From the NCBI GenBank assembly GCA_946405565.1, contig CAMJHU010000119.1, forward strand, positions 1 through 6,516: a stretch of DNA of 6,516 nt. The letters are read 5' to 3'. Shown here piece after piece: positions 1 to 6,467 of the stretch (the first letter of the stretch is position 1; each line of letters starts with the position of its first letter). The DNA is from an uncultured Clostridia bacterium (GTDB lineage Bacteria; Bacillota; Clostridia; Oscillospirales; Acutalibacteraceae). The position numbers were made by a program, and so were the translations under genes. The notes beneath the pieces were generated by a model. It was given only the letters and a program-made list of their open reading frames with translations, did not search any database and was not told the origin of the DNA.

Positions 1-700
1 CGATCGCGTCCTGGATCGGGTGCGCGAAGTCGTACATCGGATAGATGCACCACTTGTCGCCGGTCTGGTGGTGGGTTTCGTGCTTGATGCGGTAAAGCAC
101 CGGGTCGCGCATATTCCAGTTGGGGGAGGCGAGGTCGATTTTGGCGCGGAGCGTCATGGCACCGTCGGGGAATTCGCCGTTCTTCATGCGCTCAAAGAGG
201 TCGAGACTTTCCTCCATCGGACGGTCGCGGTAGGGACTGGTAGCGGGAGTGGTAAGGGTGCCGCGGTTCTCCTTGACCTGTTCGGGAGAAAGCTCGCAGA
301 CGTAGGCAAGCCCCTTCTTGATGAGTTCCACCGCAAAATCATAGGTCGCGTCAAAGTAATCGGAGGCAAAATAATATCTGTCCTCCCAGTCATAGCCCAT
401 CCAGTGAATGTCGTTCTTGATAGCTTCGATAAATTCTTCCTTTTCCTTGGTAGGATTGGTGTCGTCCATGCGCAGGTTGCACATGCCGCCGAATTTCTCC
501 GCCAGACCGAAGCTGATGCAGAGCGCCTTGACGTGTCCGATGTGGATACAGCCGTTGGGTTCCGGCGGGAAACGGGTGTGAACCGTCATGCCTTCAAACC
601 GTCCGCCGGGCGCGATGTCCTCTTTGATGAAGTCGGCAATGAAATTGCTCGGCTCGGTTTTTTCTTCGGGTTTATCTTTGATTTCGATACTGTCAGCCAA
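1..700 (-). CDS. glnS: Glutaminyl-tRNA synthetase, N-terminal part (runs off the left edge)
   Basis: Class I aminoacyl-tRNA synthetase that attaches glutamine to tRNA-Gln in the cytoplasm. About 233 codons are present, roughly 40% of a usual GlnRS of about 550 residues; the C-terminal part, including KMSKS and the anticodon-binding barrels, lies beyond the window. Seen directly: the GlnRS-type ATP-binding signature FPPEPNG followed by HIGH at residues 53-56, then the conserved MRFDDTNP-like stretch (here MDDTNP, near residue 82), WMGYDW, and further in the family's YDFAHPIQDAI, all diagnostic of the GlnRS/GluRS-B group and GlnRS in particular. The start is a TTG at 700-698: an in-frame TGA lies only five codons upstream, a strong Shine-Dalgarno sits at the right distance, and the first in-frame ATG (codon 38) would remove conserved N-terminal sequence. 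It is last in an apparent gltX-hydrolase-glnS operon, 52 bp after the hydrolase stop. The family call is very secure. Confidence 0.96.
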   Translation of the reverse strand, partial: MADSIEIKDKPEEKTEPSNFIADFIKEDIAPGGRFEGMTVHTRFPPEPNGCIHIGHVKALCISFGLAEKFGGMCNLRMDDTNPTKEKEEFIEAIKNDIHWMGYDWEDRYYFASDYFDATYDFAVELIKKGLAYVCELSPEQVKENRGTLTTPATSPYRDRPMEESLDLFERMKNGEFPDGAMTLRAKIDLASPNWNMRDPVLYRIKHETHHQTGDKWCIYPMYDFAHPIQDAI

Positions 701-704
701 TGTG

Positions 705-714
705 ACTCCTCCTC
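705..714 (-). promoter_or_regulatory. Shine-Dalgarno site fixing the TTG start of glnS
   Basis: Read on the minus strand this is GAGGAGGAGT, four bases before the TTG at 700; counted from its first GGAGG the spacing is normal. The in-frame stop TGA at 715-713 overlaps it, so translation cannot begin further upstream and no ATG lies between. This makes the TTG initiation well supported. Confidence 0.88.
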
Positions 715-752
715 AAAATGATAGTAAAACAAGCAGATATAGCATGAAACAA

Positions 753-1856
753 TTATTTTCCCAAATCCTTTTTGAACTGCACCATGATGTCAATGAATTC
801 CTTGGAATAGACGAAGTGGATGTCGTGATCGGAAGTGGGGGTGCGGGTGACGTTGCAGTTCTGAATCAGGGAAGCGACTTTTTTGGCGTCGTCTTCATCG
901 TTGGCGGCGTAGAGCACGCCGTCGTCGCCGTAATCGGTGTTGGCTTTGATGTAGGTGCAGGGACACTGGATATTCCGGAGAATCTCCTCCTGCGATTCCC
1001 CTTCCAGCCATGTGCCGTTGTAGAATGCCTCGGCAAATGCCAGATCGTATTCATCGACATACAGCAGACCGTGCGTCCATGAATAGGGCATATACCAGAT
1101 TTTCTTGCATTCCTCACCGGTCTTTTCGGAGTATTCCTTGGCGGTCGCGGCGGGGAACTGTTCCAGACCTTGGAATTTCTGCCACAGATAGCCGTTTTCA
1201 TAGTAATAGGGAATATAATACTTTTGCTCGTTCTGGGCGAGGAAGGAATGCGTGACCTCAAAGCCGTCCTTCCAGACGAAGGTATTCTGCATTTCTTCCG
1301 GTTCCACGCTGAAAAACGGCGGGTCTTCCAATACGATGCCGAGTACGTCCTGCGGCGACGTGGCGGCGATGCTCGCCGTAAGAATGCCGCCGGAGGAATG
1401 CCCCGATACCACGCAGGGCTGACCGATCACGTTTTCAATGAAGAGAATGAGATCATCGGTCATTTTGCGGCAGGTGTAATCGGCGGGGTTGTGGCTGGAA
1501 CTGCCGTGTCCGTGACAGTCCACGGCGTAGACGTGATATTCCTTTGCCAGCGCGGGCAGCACTCTCGCGTAATCCTCCCATGCCATTTCCTGTCCGTGAA
1601 TGAGCAGCAGCGGGGTTTTGTCCGCGTCGGGGCTTTCGGCGTAATTGAGTACCGTGCCGCCGGTGAGGGAAACCTGCTTTTCGGTGTATCCCGCCGCCCA
1701 GACCTTTTTCATGTCCGACTGGTCGTAGTGGAGGTTGTTGTAGGCGAAGATGCCCACCGCCGTGCTGATGATGACAATCAGCGCCACGAACAGCACAAGA
1801 AGGACAAGCAGGATTTTTTTGACAATGTGCATCGGCTTTTTCTTGGTGTCAGACAT
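753..1856 (-). CDS. Membrane-anchored alpha/beta hydrolase
   Basis: A 367-residue serine hydrolase of the alpha/beta fold; the substrate cannot be told from the sequence. Residues 1-14 are lysine-rich (KKK, KK), followed by an uninterrupted hydrophobic helix at about 15-39. This looks like an uncleaved signal anchor that would place the catalytic domain outside the cell; no lipobox cysteine is seen. Family motifs follow in order: LLLIHG (oxyanion-hole HG, 87-88), DCHGHGSS (113-120), the nucleophile elbow G-H-S-S-G with Ser154, and a C-terminal SDHDIHF with His344 as the likely catalytic histidine. The acid is probably an Asp in the NTDYGDD stretch at 306-312. A long tyrosine- and tryptophan-rich insertion between about 185 and 290 would be the cap domain. 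The ATG start is preceded by AAGGAGAG at 1870-1863. It lies 21 bp after gltX and before glnS, so it is presumably co-transcribed with them, though a role in translation is not implied. Esterase, lipase or peptidase-like activity are all possible. Confidence 0.88.
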   Translation of the reverse strand: MSDTKKKPMHIVKKILLVLLVLFVALIVIISTAVGIFAYNNLHYDQSDMKKVWAAGYTEKQVSLTGGTVLNYAESPDADKTPLLLIHGQEMAWEDYARVLPALAKEYHVYAVDCHGHGSSSHNPADYTCRKMTDDLILFIENVIGQPCVVSGHSSGGILTASIAATSPQDVLGIVLEDPPFFSVEPEEMQNTFVWKDGFEVTHSFLAQNEQKYYIPYYYENGYLWQKFQGLEQFPAATAKEYSEKTGEECKKIWYMPYSWTHGLLYVDEYDLAFAEAFYNGTWLEGESQEEILRNIQCPCTYIKANTDYGDDGVLYAANDEDDAKKVASLIQNCNVTRTPTSDHDIHFVYSKEFIDIMVQFKKDLGK

Positions 1857-1877
1857 GATGATCTCTCCTTACCGTGT

Positions 1878-3317
1878 TTATTTCAGTTTTTCCAGACCGA
1901 TTTTCAGTCTTCTCAGCGACTCCTCCCGACCGAGGATGCCCAGCACTTCGACAGCGCCGCCGGGTGTGACGGTTCTGCCCGACGCGGCGATTCTCACCGG
2001 CCACATCAGCAGACCGTTTTTGACCTCCATGCCTGCCGCCATACCGATGAGGCAGTCGTGAAGGGTTTCCTGTTTCCAGTCGGGCAGGGCTTCCAGCGCG
2101 GGAATGACCGCTTCGAGCATGGTCTTGGAGCTTTCGAGCGTGGACTTGGATTTTTTATTGATGAAAAGGTCGGACGCGTAATCATCGAGCGTGTCGATAA
2201 AGTCAATCTGCGGACCGATCTCGCCCAACACCTCGGTGCGCTGGTGCAGGCACTTGGCAATCAGCGTGGTGTCCGCGGTTTCGGAATGTACGGTCTGACG
2301 GATGAATGGCAGGACGGCGGCATGAAAATCTTCTTCGCTCATGGCGCGGATATATTCGGCGTTGAGCCAGCGGAGCTTTTCGGGGTCGAAGATGGCGGGA
2401 GATTTGGAAATGCCGCCGATGTCAAAGACCTGCGTCATTTCGGCAAGGGTAAATTTCTCCTGCTCGCCCTTGGGACTCCAGCCCAGCAGCGCGATGTAAT
2501 TCAGCACCGCCTCCGAGAGATAGCCCTTTGCTGTCAAATCCTGATAGCTCGCGTCGCCGTTGCGTTTGGAGAGTTTATTGTGCGCGTCCTTCATGACCGG
2601 GGCGCAGTGGACATACACGGGGCGTTCCCAGCCGAACGCGTCATACAGCAGGTTGTACTTGGGCGTGGAGGAAAGATACTCGTTGCCGCGCACGACATGG
2701 GTGATGCCCATCAGATGATCGTCGATGACGTTGGCGAAATTGTAGGTGGGATAACCGTCGGATTTGAGCAGAATCTGATCTTCCAGTTCGGCGTTATCGA
2801 TTTCCACCAGCCCGAACACGGCGTCCTCAAAGGAGGACGTACCTTCGCGCGGCATCTTCTGACGGATGACATACGGCTCACCGGCGGCGATGCGTCGGTC
2901 GGCTTCCTCGAGCGGAATGTCGCGGCAGTGTCCGTCGTACTTGGCAATGCCGCCCGCCTCGGCGTGGAGTGATTCCAGCCGCTCCTTGGTGCAGAAGCAG
3001 TAATAGGCGTGTCCCATTTCCACAAGTTTGCGGGCGTATTCCGCGTAGATGGGCTTGCGTTGGGACTGAATATAGGGTCCGCAGCTGCCGCCGACGTCGG
3101 GACCCTCGTCCCAGAGCAGACCGGTTTCGCGCAGGGTGTTGTAGATAATATCGACGGAATCTTCCTTGAGGCGTTCGCGGTCGGTGTCCTCAATGCGCAG
3201 GATAAAGCTGCCGCTGTCCTTTTTGGCGATGAGATAGGCGTAGAGCGCCGTGCGGAGATTGCCGACGTGCATATAGCCGGTGGGCGAAGGCGCAAAGCGC
3301 GTTCTGATAGTTGACAT
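1878..3317 (-). CDS. gltX: Glutamyl-tRNA synthetase
   Basis: Cytoplasmic class I synthetase that charges tRNA-Glu with glutamate using ATP. It is complete at 479 residues, a normal length for bacterial GluRS. Seen directly: RFAPSPTGYMHVGN at 7-20 (HIGH motif as HVGN), ILRIEDTD at 39-46, and a likely zinc site made of C107-x-C109 with Y127-x3-C131, as in E. coli GluRS. YNFANVIDD, THVVRGNEYLSSTPK and the KMSKS loop as KLSKR at 248-252 follow, then an alpha-helical C-terminal anticodon-binding part ending NGLLMWPVRIAASG...LGREESLRRL. The ATG at 3317 has AAAGGAA at 3334-3328, ten bases upstream. It is first in the leftward operon, with its own promoter at 3387-3415. Because a separate glnS follows, this enzyme is probably the discriminating type that charges only tRNA-Glu. 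That is inferred from context, not read from specificity residues. Confidence 0.97.
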   Translation of the reverse strand: MSTIRTRFAPSPTGYMHVGNLRTALYAYLIAKKDSGSFILRIEDTDRERLKEDSVDIIYNTLRETGLLWDEGPDVGGSCGPYIQSQRKPIYAEYARKLVEMGHAYYCFCTKERLESLHAEAGGIAKYDGHCRDIPLEEADRRIAAGEPYVIRQKMPREGTSSFEDAVFGLVEIDNAELEDQILLKSDGYPTYNFANVIDDHLMGITHVVRGNEYLSSTPKYNLLYDAFGWERPVYVHCAPVMKDAHNKLSKRNGDASYQDLTAKGYLSEAVLNYIALLGWSPKGEQEKFTLAEMTQVFDIGGISKSPAIFDPEKLRWLNAEYIRAMSEEDFHAAVLPFIRQTVHSETADTTLIAKCLHQRTEVLGEIGPQIDFIDTLDDYASDLFINKKSKSTLESSKTMLEAVIPALEALPDWKQETLHDCLIGMAAGMEVKNGLLMWPVRIAASGRTVTPGGAVEVLGILGREESLRRLKIGLEKLK

Positions 3318-3366
3318 GGTTGTGTCGTTCCTTTCGGTTTTGGGGTAAGCTGAAACAGTATCCGCA

Positions 3367-3382
3367 GATAATAGGATAATAG
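3367..3382. repeat. 8-bp perfect tandem repeat at the gltX transcription start
   Basis: GATAATAG occurs twice with no spacer (3367-3374 and 3375-3382). The predicted transcription start of gltX, five to eight bases past its -10 box, falls at about 3379-3382, so the repeat covers the start and the first transcribed bases. It may be simple AT-rich sequence or a binding site; nothing in the sequence separates these. Confidence 0.5.
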
Positions 3383-3386
3383 ATTA

Positions 3387-3415
3387 ATTTTACCCTTTTG
3401 TCATGCCGATGTCAA
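3387..3415 (-). promoter_or_regulatory. Promoter of the gltX-hydrolase-glnS operon
   Basis: On the minus strand a perfect -35 box TTGACA (3415-3410) is followed by exactly 17 bp and a -10 box TAAAAT (3392-3387, five of six consensus bases). Transcription would start near 3380, giving a 5' leader of about 60 nt before the gltX ATG. That is too short for a T-box riboswitch, and no such structure is visible. This is a housekeeping sigma-A-type promoter. Confidence 0.85.
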
Positions 3416-3439
3416 TAAAAAACGATAGTGTTTTTGACA
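3410..3439. promoter_or_regulatory. Inverted repeat of back-to-back TTGACA boxes in the divergent control region
   Basis: TGTCAA at 3410-3415 and TTGACA at 3434-3439 face away from each other across 18 bp, with A-tract and T-tract extensions that lengthen the dyad. The left arm is the -35 box of gltX. The right arm may be a second -35 box for the rightward genes: 17 bp further is CATAAA (3457-3462), only four of six matches to the -10 consensus. It could equally be a regulator site. A weak outer dyad, ACGATA at 3422-3427 and TATCGT at 3474-3479, lies around it. Confidence 0.4.
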
Positions 3440-3498
3440 GAAAAAATCCGGGAAACCATAAAAAAAACGGATATATCGTAAATGTTGATAGAAATCCC

Positions 3499-3527
3499 TT
3501 GTAATTTCTGTGAGAAAATGGTAAAAT
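3499..3527 (+). promoter_or_regulatory. Candidate promoter of the GH3-like gene
   Basis: TTGTAA (3499-3504, four of six consensus bases) is followed by a 17-bp spacer and TAAAAT (3522-3527). Transcription would start near 3533, leaving a leader of about 40 nt that holds the Shine-Dalgarno at 3558-3564. The spacer contains a small dyad, TTTCT-GTG-AGAAA (3505-3517), just where a repressor could compete with polymerase. If this is the promoter used, ATG codons at 3482 and 3518 lie outside the transcript and cannot start the gene. Confidence 0.6.
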
Positions 3528-3557
3528 CAAAGCATAACATAATGAAAGTCATTTTCA

Positions 3558-3564
3558 GAGGTGA
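3558..3564 (+). promoter_or_regulatory. Shine-Dalgarno site fixing a TTG start for the GH3-like gene
   Basis: GAGGTGA is a perfect seven-base match to the anti-Shine-Dalgarno core and stands seven bases before an in-frame TTG at 3572. The in-frame ATG codons upstream (3482, 3518, 3542) have no comparable site: the stretch before 3542 is AT-rich with no GGAG-like run. TTG at 3572 is therefore preferred; ATG at 3542 is the runner-up and would add ten residues. Confidence 0.7.
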
Positions 3565-3571
3565 ACGGCAA

Positions 3572-5890
3572 TTGGTTGATTCTGAAAAGAAACATGAGAA
3601 AACGGAAAGCGACAGCTTCAAAATCTGTGCCGGCAGCGGTGCGGAATCCGGTGTGTTCTGTGAGGACGCAAGCCGTGGATTGATGTACACGTTTTCCGAT
3701 GAGAATGATTCCGATATTGAAAAAGTCCGCGGCGTATGTATGCCCTCGCCCTGTGCGCTGGGCTGTTCCTTTGACCGCGAGTTGATGTATAAGGTAGGCA
3801 GAGCCGTGGGAAGTCTGGCAGCCTCGTTTGGTGTGAATGCGGTATTGTCACCTGATGTGGGAATTGTGCGCAGTCCGCTTTATGGTGGACTGGCGGATCG
3901 TTTCGGCGAGGATCCGTATCTGTGCGGCGCGCTGGGCGCGGAATGGGTCAAGGGGGCGCAGTCGGCAGGCGTGGCGGCGGTATTGAGCCATTTCGGAGAC
4001 GGCAGTCAGTCAGGGGGGAAATATACCTGTGACCACAAGATTGACCGGCGGGCGCTGCATGAACTTTATATCCGTCCTTTCGAGATGACGGTCAGACTGG
4101 CGGCACCCAAAGCGGTATATTGCGGTATGAGCAAAATCAACGGTCTTTACAGCGGAGAGAACTATGTGCTTCTCACGGAGATTTTGCGCAGAAAGTGGGG
4201 ATTTCAGGGCGCGGTGCTGGCGGATATGCGGCTGCTCGACCCGGTGGAAGCGATGGCTTGCGGCGTGGATATGTCATATCCCGCAGGCAGCGCGGAGATG
4301 CGCCGCAAACTCAAATGCGCCGTGGAGGATGGCAACTTGCCGGACTATTATCCCGCACAGAGTGCCGGACGGGTCAAGACGCTGACCGCTGTGTCACAAC
4401 GCGATGAGGAAAGTCCCGATGTGGAGGAATGCTGCCGTCTGGCGAGAAAAGCCGCCGAACGCTCGGCAGTACTGCTGAAAAATCACAAGCAGACGCTCCC
4501 CCTGCCGCTGAGCGGCAACATTGCGCTGATCGGGCGGCAGGCGAAATATCCCCGTGTGCAGCGTGGCGGGAAAGACGCGCTGCTGATGGAAGAAGACAGT
4601 GTCAAGGGACTTCCGGAAGTTTTTGAGGAAAATCAGGTGCGGTTCCGCTATTGTGACGGCTACGATGAACATAACAAAACCGATGACGCACTGCTGAAGG
4701 AAGCGGTGAAATGTGCCGCCAAAGCCGAATTTGCCGTGGTGTTTGTCGGCTTTGACGATTATTACGACAACAACTGTGCCGACCGTTTTACCAATCAGCT
4801 TCCCAAGGCGCAGACCAGACTGATTCAAGCCGTGGCGCGTGCCAATGCCAACACGGTTGTGGTGGTAGGCGGGAGTGCGCTGCCCAAGATGAACTGGATC
4901 GGCAAGGTCAAGTCGGTGCTGTATCTGCCGCTGGGCGGGGGAGAGATTTCCGCCGCGCTGTTCCGGCTGCTGTTCGGACTGAGCAATCCGGCGGGACGGC
5001 TGTCGGTGAGTTACTCGCTCAACGAGGGCGATCTGGCGTGCGGTGACACCTTCGGACGGGATGAGCGGGTGTCGGAGCACCGCGAGAGTATCTATGTAGG
5101 GTATCGTTATTTCAATAAAGCCAATCTGTTTGCGGTGTTTCCGTTCGGCTACGGTCTGAGTTATACGAAGTTTGAATATTCCCATATGCGTGCGTCACGG
5201 GCGAACGACGGCTGGCGGATTACACTGGACGTCAGAAACGTGGGAAAGCGGGACGGCGCGGAAGTGGTTCAGCTTTATGTGGAAGCGCCCAAAGGCGATA
5301 AGTTCCGCCCCGTGCGGGAACTGAAACAGTTCGAGCGGATTTATCTGGTCAAGGGCGAGAAGACCACGGTGACGATGTGGCTGCCCGACGCGTCGTTTGA
5401 ACGGTATTTTCCGGAGGAAGACCGGTTTGACACCGTGGCGGGACGCTATCGGGTGTGTGCCGGTGCTTCTTCGGCGGACATCCGCACCGAGGTGTGGATA
5501 TCCATGAGCGGACGTCCGGCGGTGTCGGGGGACTGCCCGAACTGGTATGTGCGCCCCGCGGGACGTCCGGGGGAGCAGGATTTTCAGCGGCTTTATGACG
5601 AAGACGGCAGTATGGCTGTTTATCGGACGGCTGTGTATTCCGATGACAGCACGCTGAACGAATTGTGCGGGATTGGTGTGTTCCGTTTTGCGGTCAGGCG
5701 GATCCGACGCATCGCGGAGCGCCGTATCGGTACAACCGACCGCCGTGACCCGGTCTACGCGGAACGGCTGGACGGTATTCTCAATATGCCGGTACGTCGG
5801 CTGAGCGGCGTGTGTCACGGACTGTATCCGATGAAACTGACCCGCTGGCTGATCCGGCGTGCCAACCGCCGCGGAGGGAACGGCATATGA
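3572..5890 (+). CDS. Divergent family 3 glycoside hydrolase-like protein, active site largely altered
   Basis: 772 residues from the TTG start, with no signal peptide, so cytoplasmic. The order is that of clostridial GH3 beta-glucosidase-type enzymes: N-terminal barrel (to about 265), LLKN linker (301-304), C-terminal sandwich domain, NPAGRL (472-477), FGYGLSYT (525-532), a fibronectin-III-like domain (about 545-645), and a tail with MPVRRLSG that matches the MPLRAL-like end of intracellular members. The nucleophile Asp218 is kept, but in ADM instead of SDW. By eye, other signatures are changed: DGPHGLR reads DASRGLM (32-38), the GRNFE loop reads GGLAD (105-109), the substrate-binding KH reads SH (139-140), the MxxYN motif is changed near 187, and the acid/base region YESEGYDR reads YDNNCADR (398-405), putting Asn401 where the Glu is expected. 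The reading frame is intact, so this is not a decayed gene. It is either a pseudoenzyme or an enzyme with altered chemistry. It is translationally coupled to the next gene. Confidence 0.85.
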   Translation: MVDSEKKHEKTESDSFKICAGSGAESGVFCEDASRGLMYTFSDENDSDIEKVRGVCMPSPCALGCSFDRELMYKVGRAVGSLAASFGVNAVLSPDVGIVRSPLYGGLADRFGEDPYLCGALGAEWVKGAQSAGVAAVLSHFGDGSQSGGKYTCDHKIDRRALHELYIRPFEMTVRLAAPKAVYCGMSKINGLYSGENYVLLTEILRRKWGFQGAVLADMRLLDPVEAMACGVDMSYPAGSAEMRRKLKCAVEDGNLPDYYPAQSAGRVKTLTAVSQRDEESPDVEECCRLARKAAERSAVLLKNHKQTLPLPLSGNIALIGRQAKYPRVQRGGKDALLMEEDSVKGLPEVFEENQVRFRYCDGYDEHNKTDDALLKEAVKCAAKAEFAVVFVGFDDYYDNNCADRFTNQLPKAQTRLIQAVARANANTVVVVGGSALPKMNWIGKVKSVLYLPLGGGEISAALFRLLFGLSNPAGRLSVSYSLNEGDLACGDTFGRDERVSEHRESIYVGYRYFNKANLFAVFPFGYGLSYTKFEYSHMRASRANDGWRITLDVRNVGKRDGAEVVQLYVEAPKGDKFRPVRELKQFERIYLVKGEKTTVTMWLPDASFERYFPEEDRFDTVAGRYRVCAGASSADIRTEVWISMSGRPAVSGDCPNWYVRPAGRPGEQDFQRLYDEDGSMAVYRTAVYSDDSTLNELCGIGVFRFAVRRIRRIAERRIGTTDRRDPVYAERLDGILNMPVRRLSGVCHGLYPMKLTRWLIRRANRRGGNGI
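5873..5878 (+). promoter_or_regulatory. Shine-Dalgarno site inside the end of the GH3-like gene
   Basis: GGAGGG lies within the last codons of the GH3-like gene, eight bases before the ATG at 5887. It fixes the start of the following gene at 5887, not at an ATG further upstream in that frame (5812), and supports translational coupling through the ATGA overlap. Confidence 0.85.
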
Positions 5891-6399
5891 AATTCTATGA
5901 TGTGAAGCAGGAACCGTTCGGAGGACTGACCGTGGCGCGGATGCATACGGAGCGGTTCGGCTGCGACATGGATGTAATGCTGCGGGGCGATGAAGCGCTG
6001 CTGCCTTACGCGGAACGCTGCGCGGCGTATTTTGAAGCGTTGCCTGACGACGTGGCGGAGCAATTGGCAGTGTGTTCGCTGCGGTACTATCAGGATATGA
6101 AGCAGTTCTGTCCGTCGGATGACCCGGATTTCCCGTTTGACGTGACACCGGAACGACTGGGCGACTTTATCAAGCCGCGCTGTCTGATTGTCAGAAAGCC
6201 GCCGGATGAAAGCGTCATCGGGTTCGGCGTGGAGTTGGACTGCGCGTGGGAAAAGGCGCACGGGCTGGAATGGGTCATACGCGGCGGCGAGGTGCTGTAT
6301 GTCGGAGACTTCATGGGCGTCAGTCCGTGGTATCAGGATTTCGTTTACGAAACGGATTGCAGAAGTTATGTGGATAAAAATTTCACGATAGATTGGTAA
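5887..6399 (+). CDS. 170-residue protein of unknown function, possibly DUF6985-like, coupled to the GH3-like gene
   Basis: A soluble, acidic-looking protein with no signal peptide or membrane segment. It overlaps the upstream stop as ATGA and has a good Shine-Dalgarno, so it is real and co-translated. I do not recognise it with certainty. The layout resembles, from memory, the small DUF6985 group: a beta-rich start with FGCDMDVML (24-32), an alpha-helical middle ending in RYYQDM (66-71), then FGVELDCAWEKAHGLEW (113-129) followed by GEVLYVG (134-140). Members of that group carry a Cys/Trp-x-x-Glu-His-Gly-Leu core; here the Glu is Ala (AHGL). Some relatives sit near polymorphic toxins as candidate immunity proteins, but no toxin is seen here. 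Its partner by context is the GH3-like protein. The product ends in TIDW and the gene is directly followed by a tRNA promoter. The coding call is strong, the family call weak. Confidence 0.85.
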   Translation: MKFYDVKQEPFGGLTVARMHTERFGCDMDVMLRGDEALLPYAERCAAYFEALPDDVAEQLAVCSLRYYQDMKQFCPSDDPDFPFDVTPERLGDFIKPRCLIVRKPPDESVIGFGVELDCAWEKAHGLEWVIRGGEVLYVGDFMGVSPWYQDFVYETDCRSYVDKNFTIDW

Positions 6400-6407
6400 A
6401 AAAACAC

Positions 6408-6436
6408 TTGACAAATCCCTTGTGCGCTGTTATAAT
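6408..6436 (+). promoter_or_regulatory. Consensus promoter of the tRNA-Gly gene
   Basis: A perfect TTGACA (6408-6413), a 17-bp spacer and a perfect TATAAT (6431-6436), the strongest promoter in the window and typical of stable RNA genes. Transcription should start near 6443, about 25 bases before the mature tRNA. The promoter begins only 9 bp after the preceding stop codon, with no terminator hairpin between, so read-through from the upstream genes is possible. Confidence 0.93.
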
Positions 6437-6441
6437 ATCTA

Positions 6442-6464
6442 GGCAATCGCGTAAGGGACTTGCC
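6442..6464 (+). other. Possible small hairpin in the tRNA precursor leader
   Basis: GGCAA at 6442-6446 can pair with TTGCC at 6460-6464 across a 13-base loop, just before the mature tRNA. It would lie in the part removed by RNase P. Five base pairs can arise by chance, so this is only tentative. Confidence 0.25.
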
Positions 6465-6467
6465 GAT

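Noticed and set aside
20..721. A 233-codon open frame on the plus strand opposite glnS.
   Set aside because: It mirrors the GlnRS frame, whose motifs (HIGH, FPPEPNG) are unmistakable, and its translation has no recognisable features.
1170..2972. A 600-codon open frame on the plus strand across the hydrolase and gltX.
   Set aside because: It lies wholly antisense to two genes with clear family motifs, spans their junction, has no family resemblance and no ribosome site. It results from codon bias leaving stops out of one antisense frame.
3318..3386. A possible T-box or other riboswitch in front of the synthetase operon.
   Set aside because: The leader from the predicted start is only about 60 nt and shows no T-box sequence, specifier stem or terminator hairpin.
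3412..3690. A 92-codon minus-strand open frame across the divergent intergenic region.
   Set aside because: It starts inside the GH3-like gene, ends in the gltX promoter and has no family resemblance; the AT-rich region simply happens to be open there.
4394..6414. Long minus-strand open frames (263, 317 and 199 codons) opposite the GH3-like gene and the small gene.
   Set aside because: They are antisense shadows of genes with clear starts and motifs; their arginine-, histidine- and proline-rich translations are typical of antisense frames in GC-rich DNA.
3492..6423. An 11-bp exact repeat, AAATCCCTTGT, at 3492-3502 and 6413-6423, both next to promoters.
   Set aside because: A few exact 11-bp matches are expected by chance in a window of this length, and the copies sit at different positions relative to the -35 boxes.
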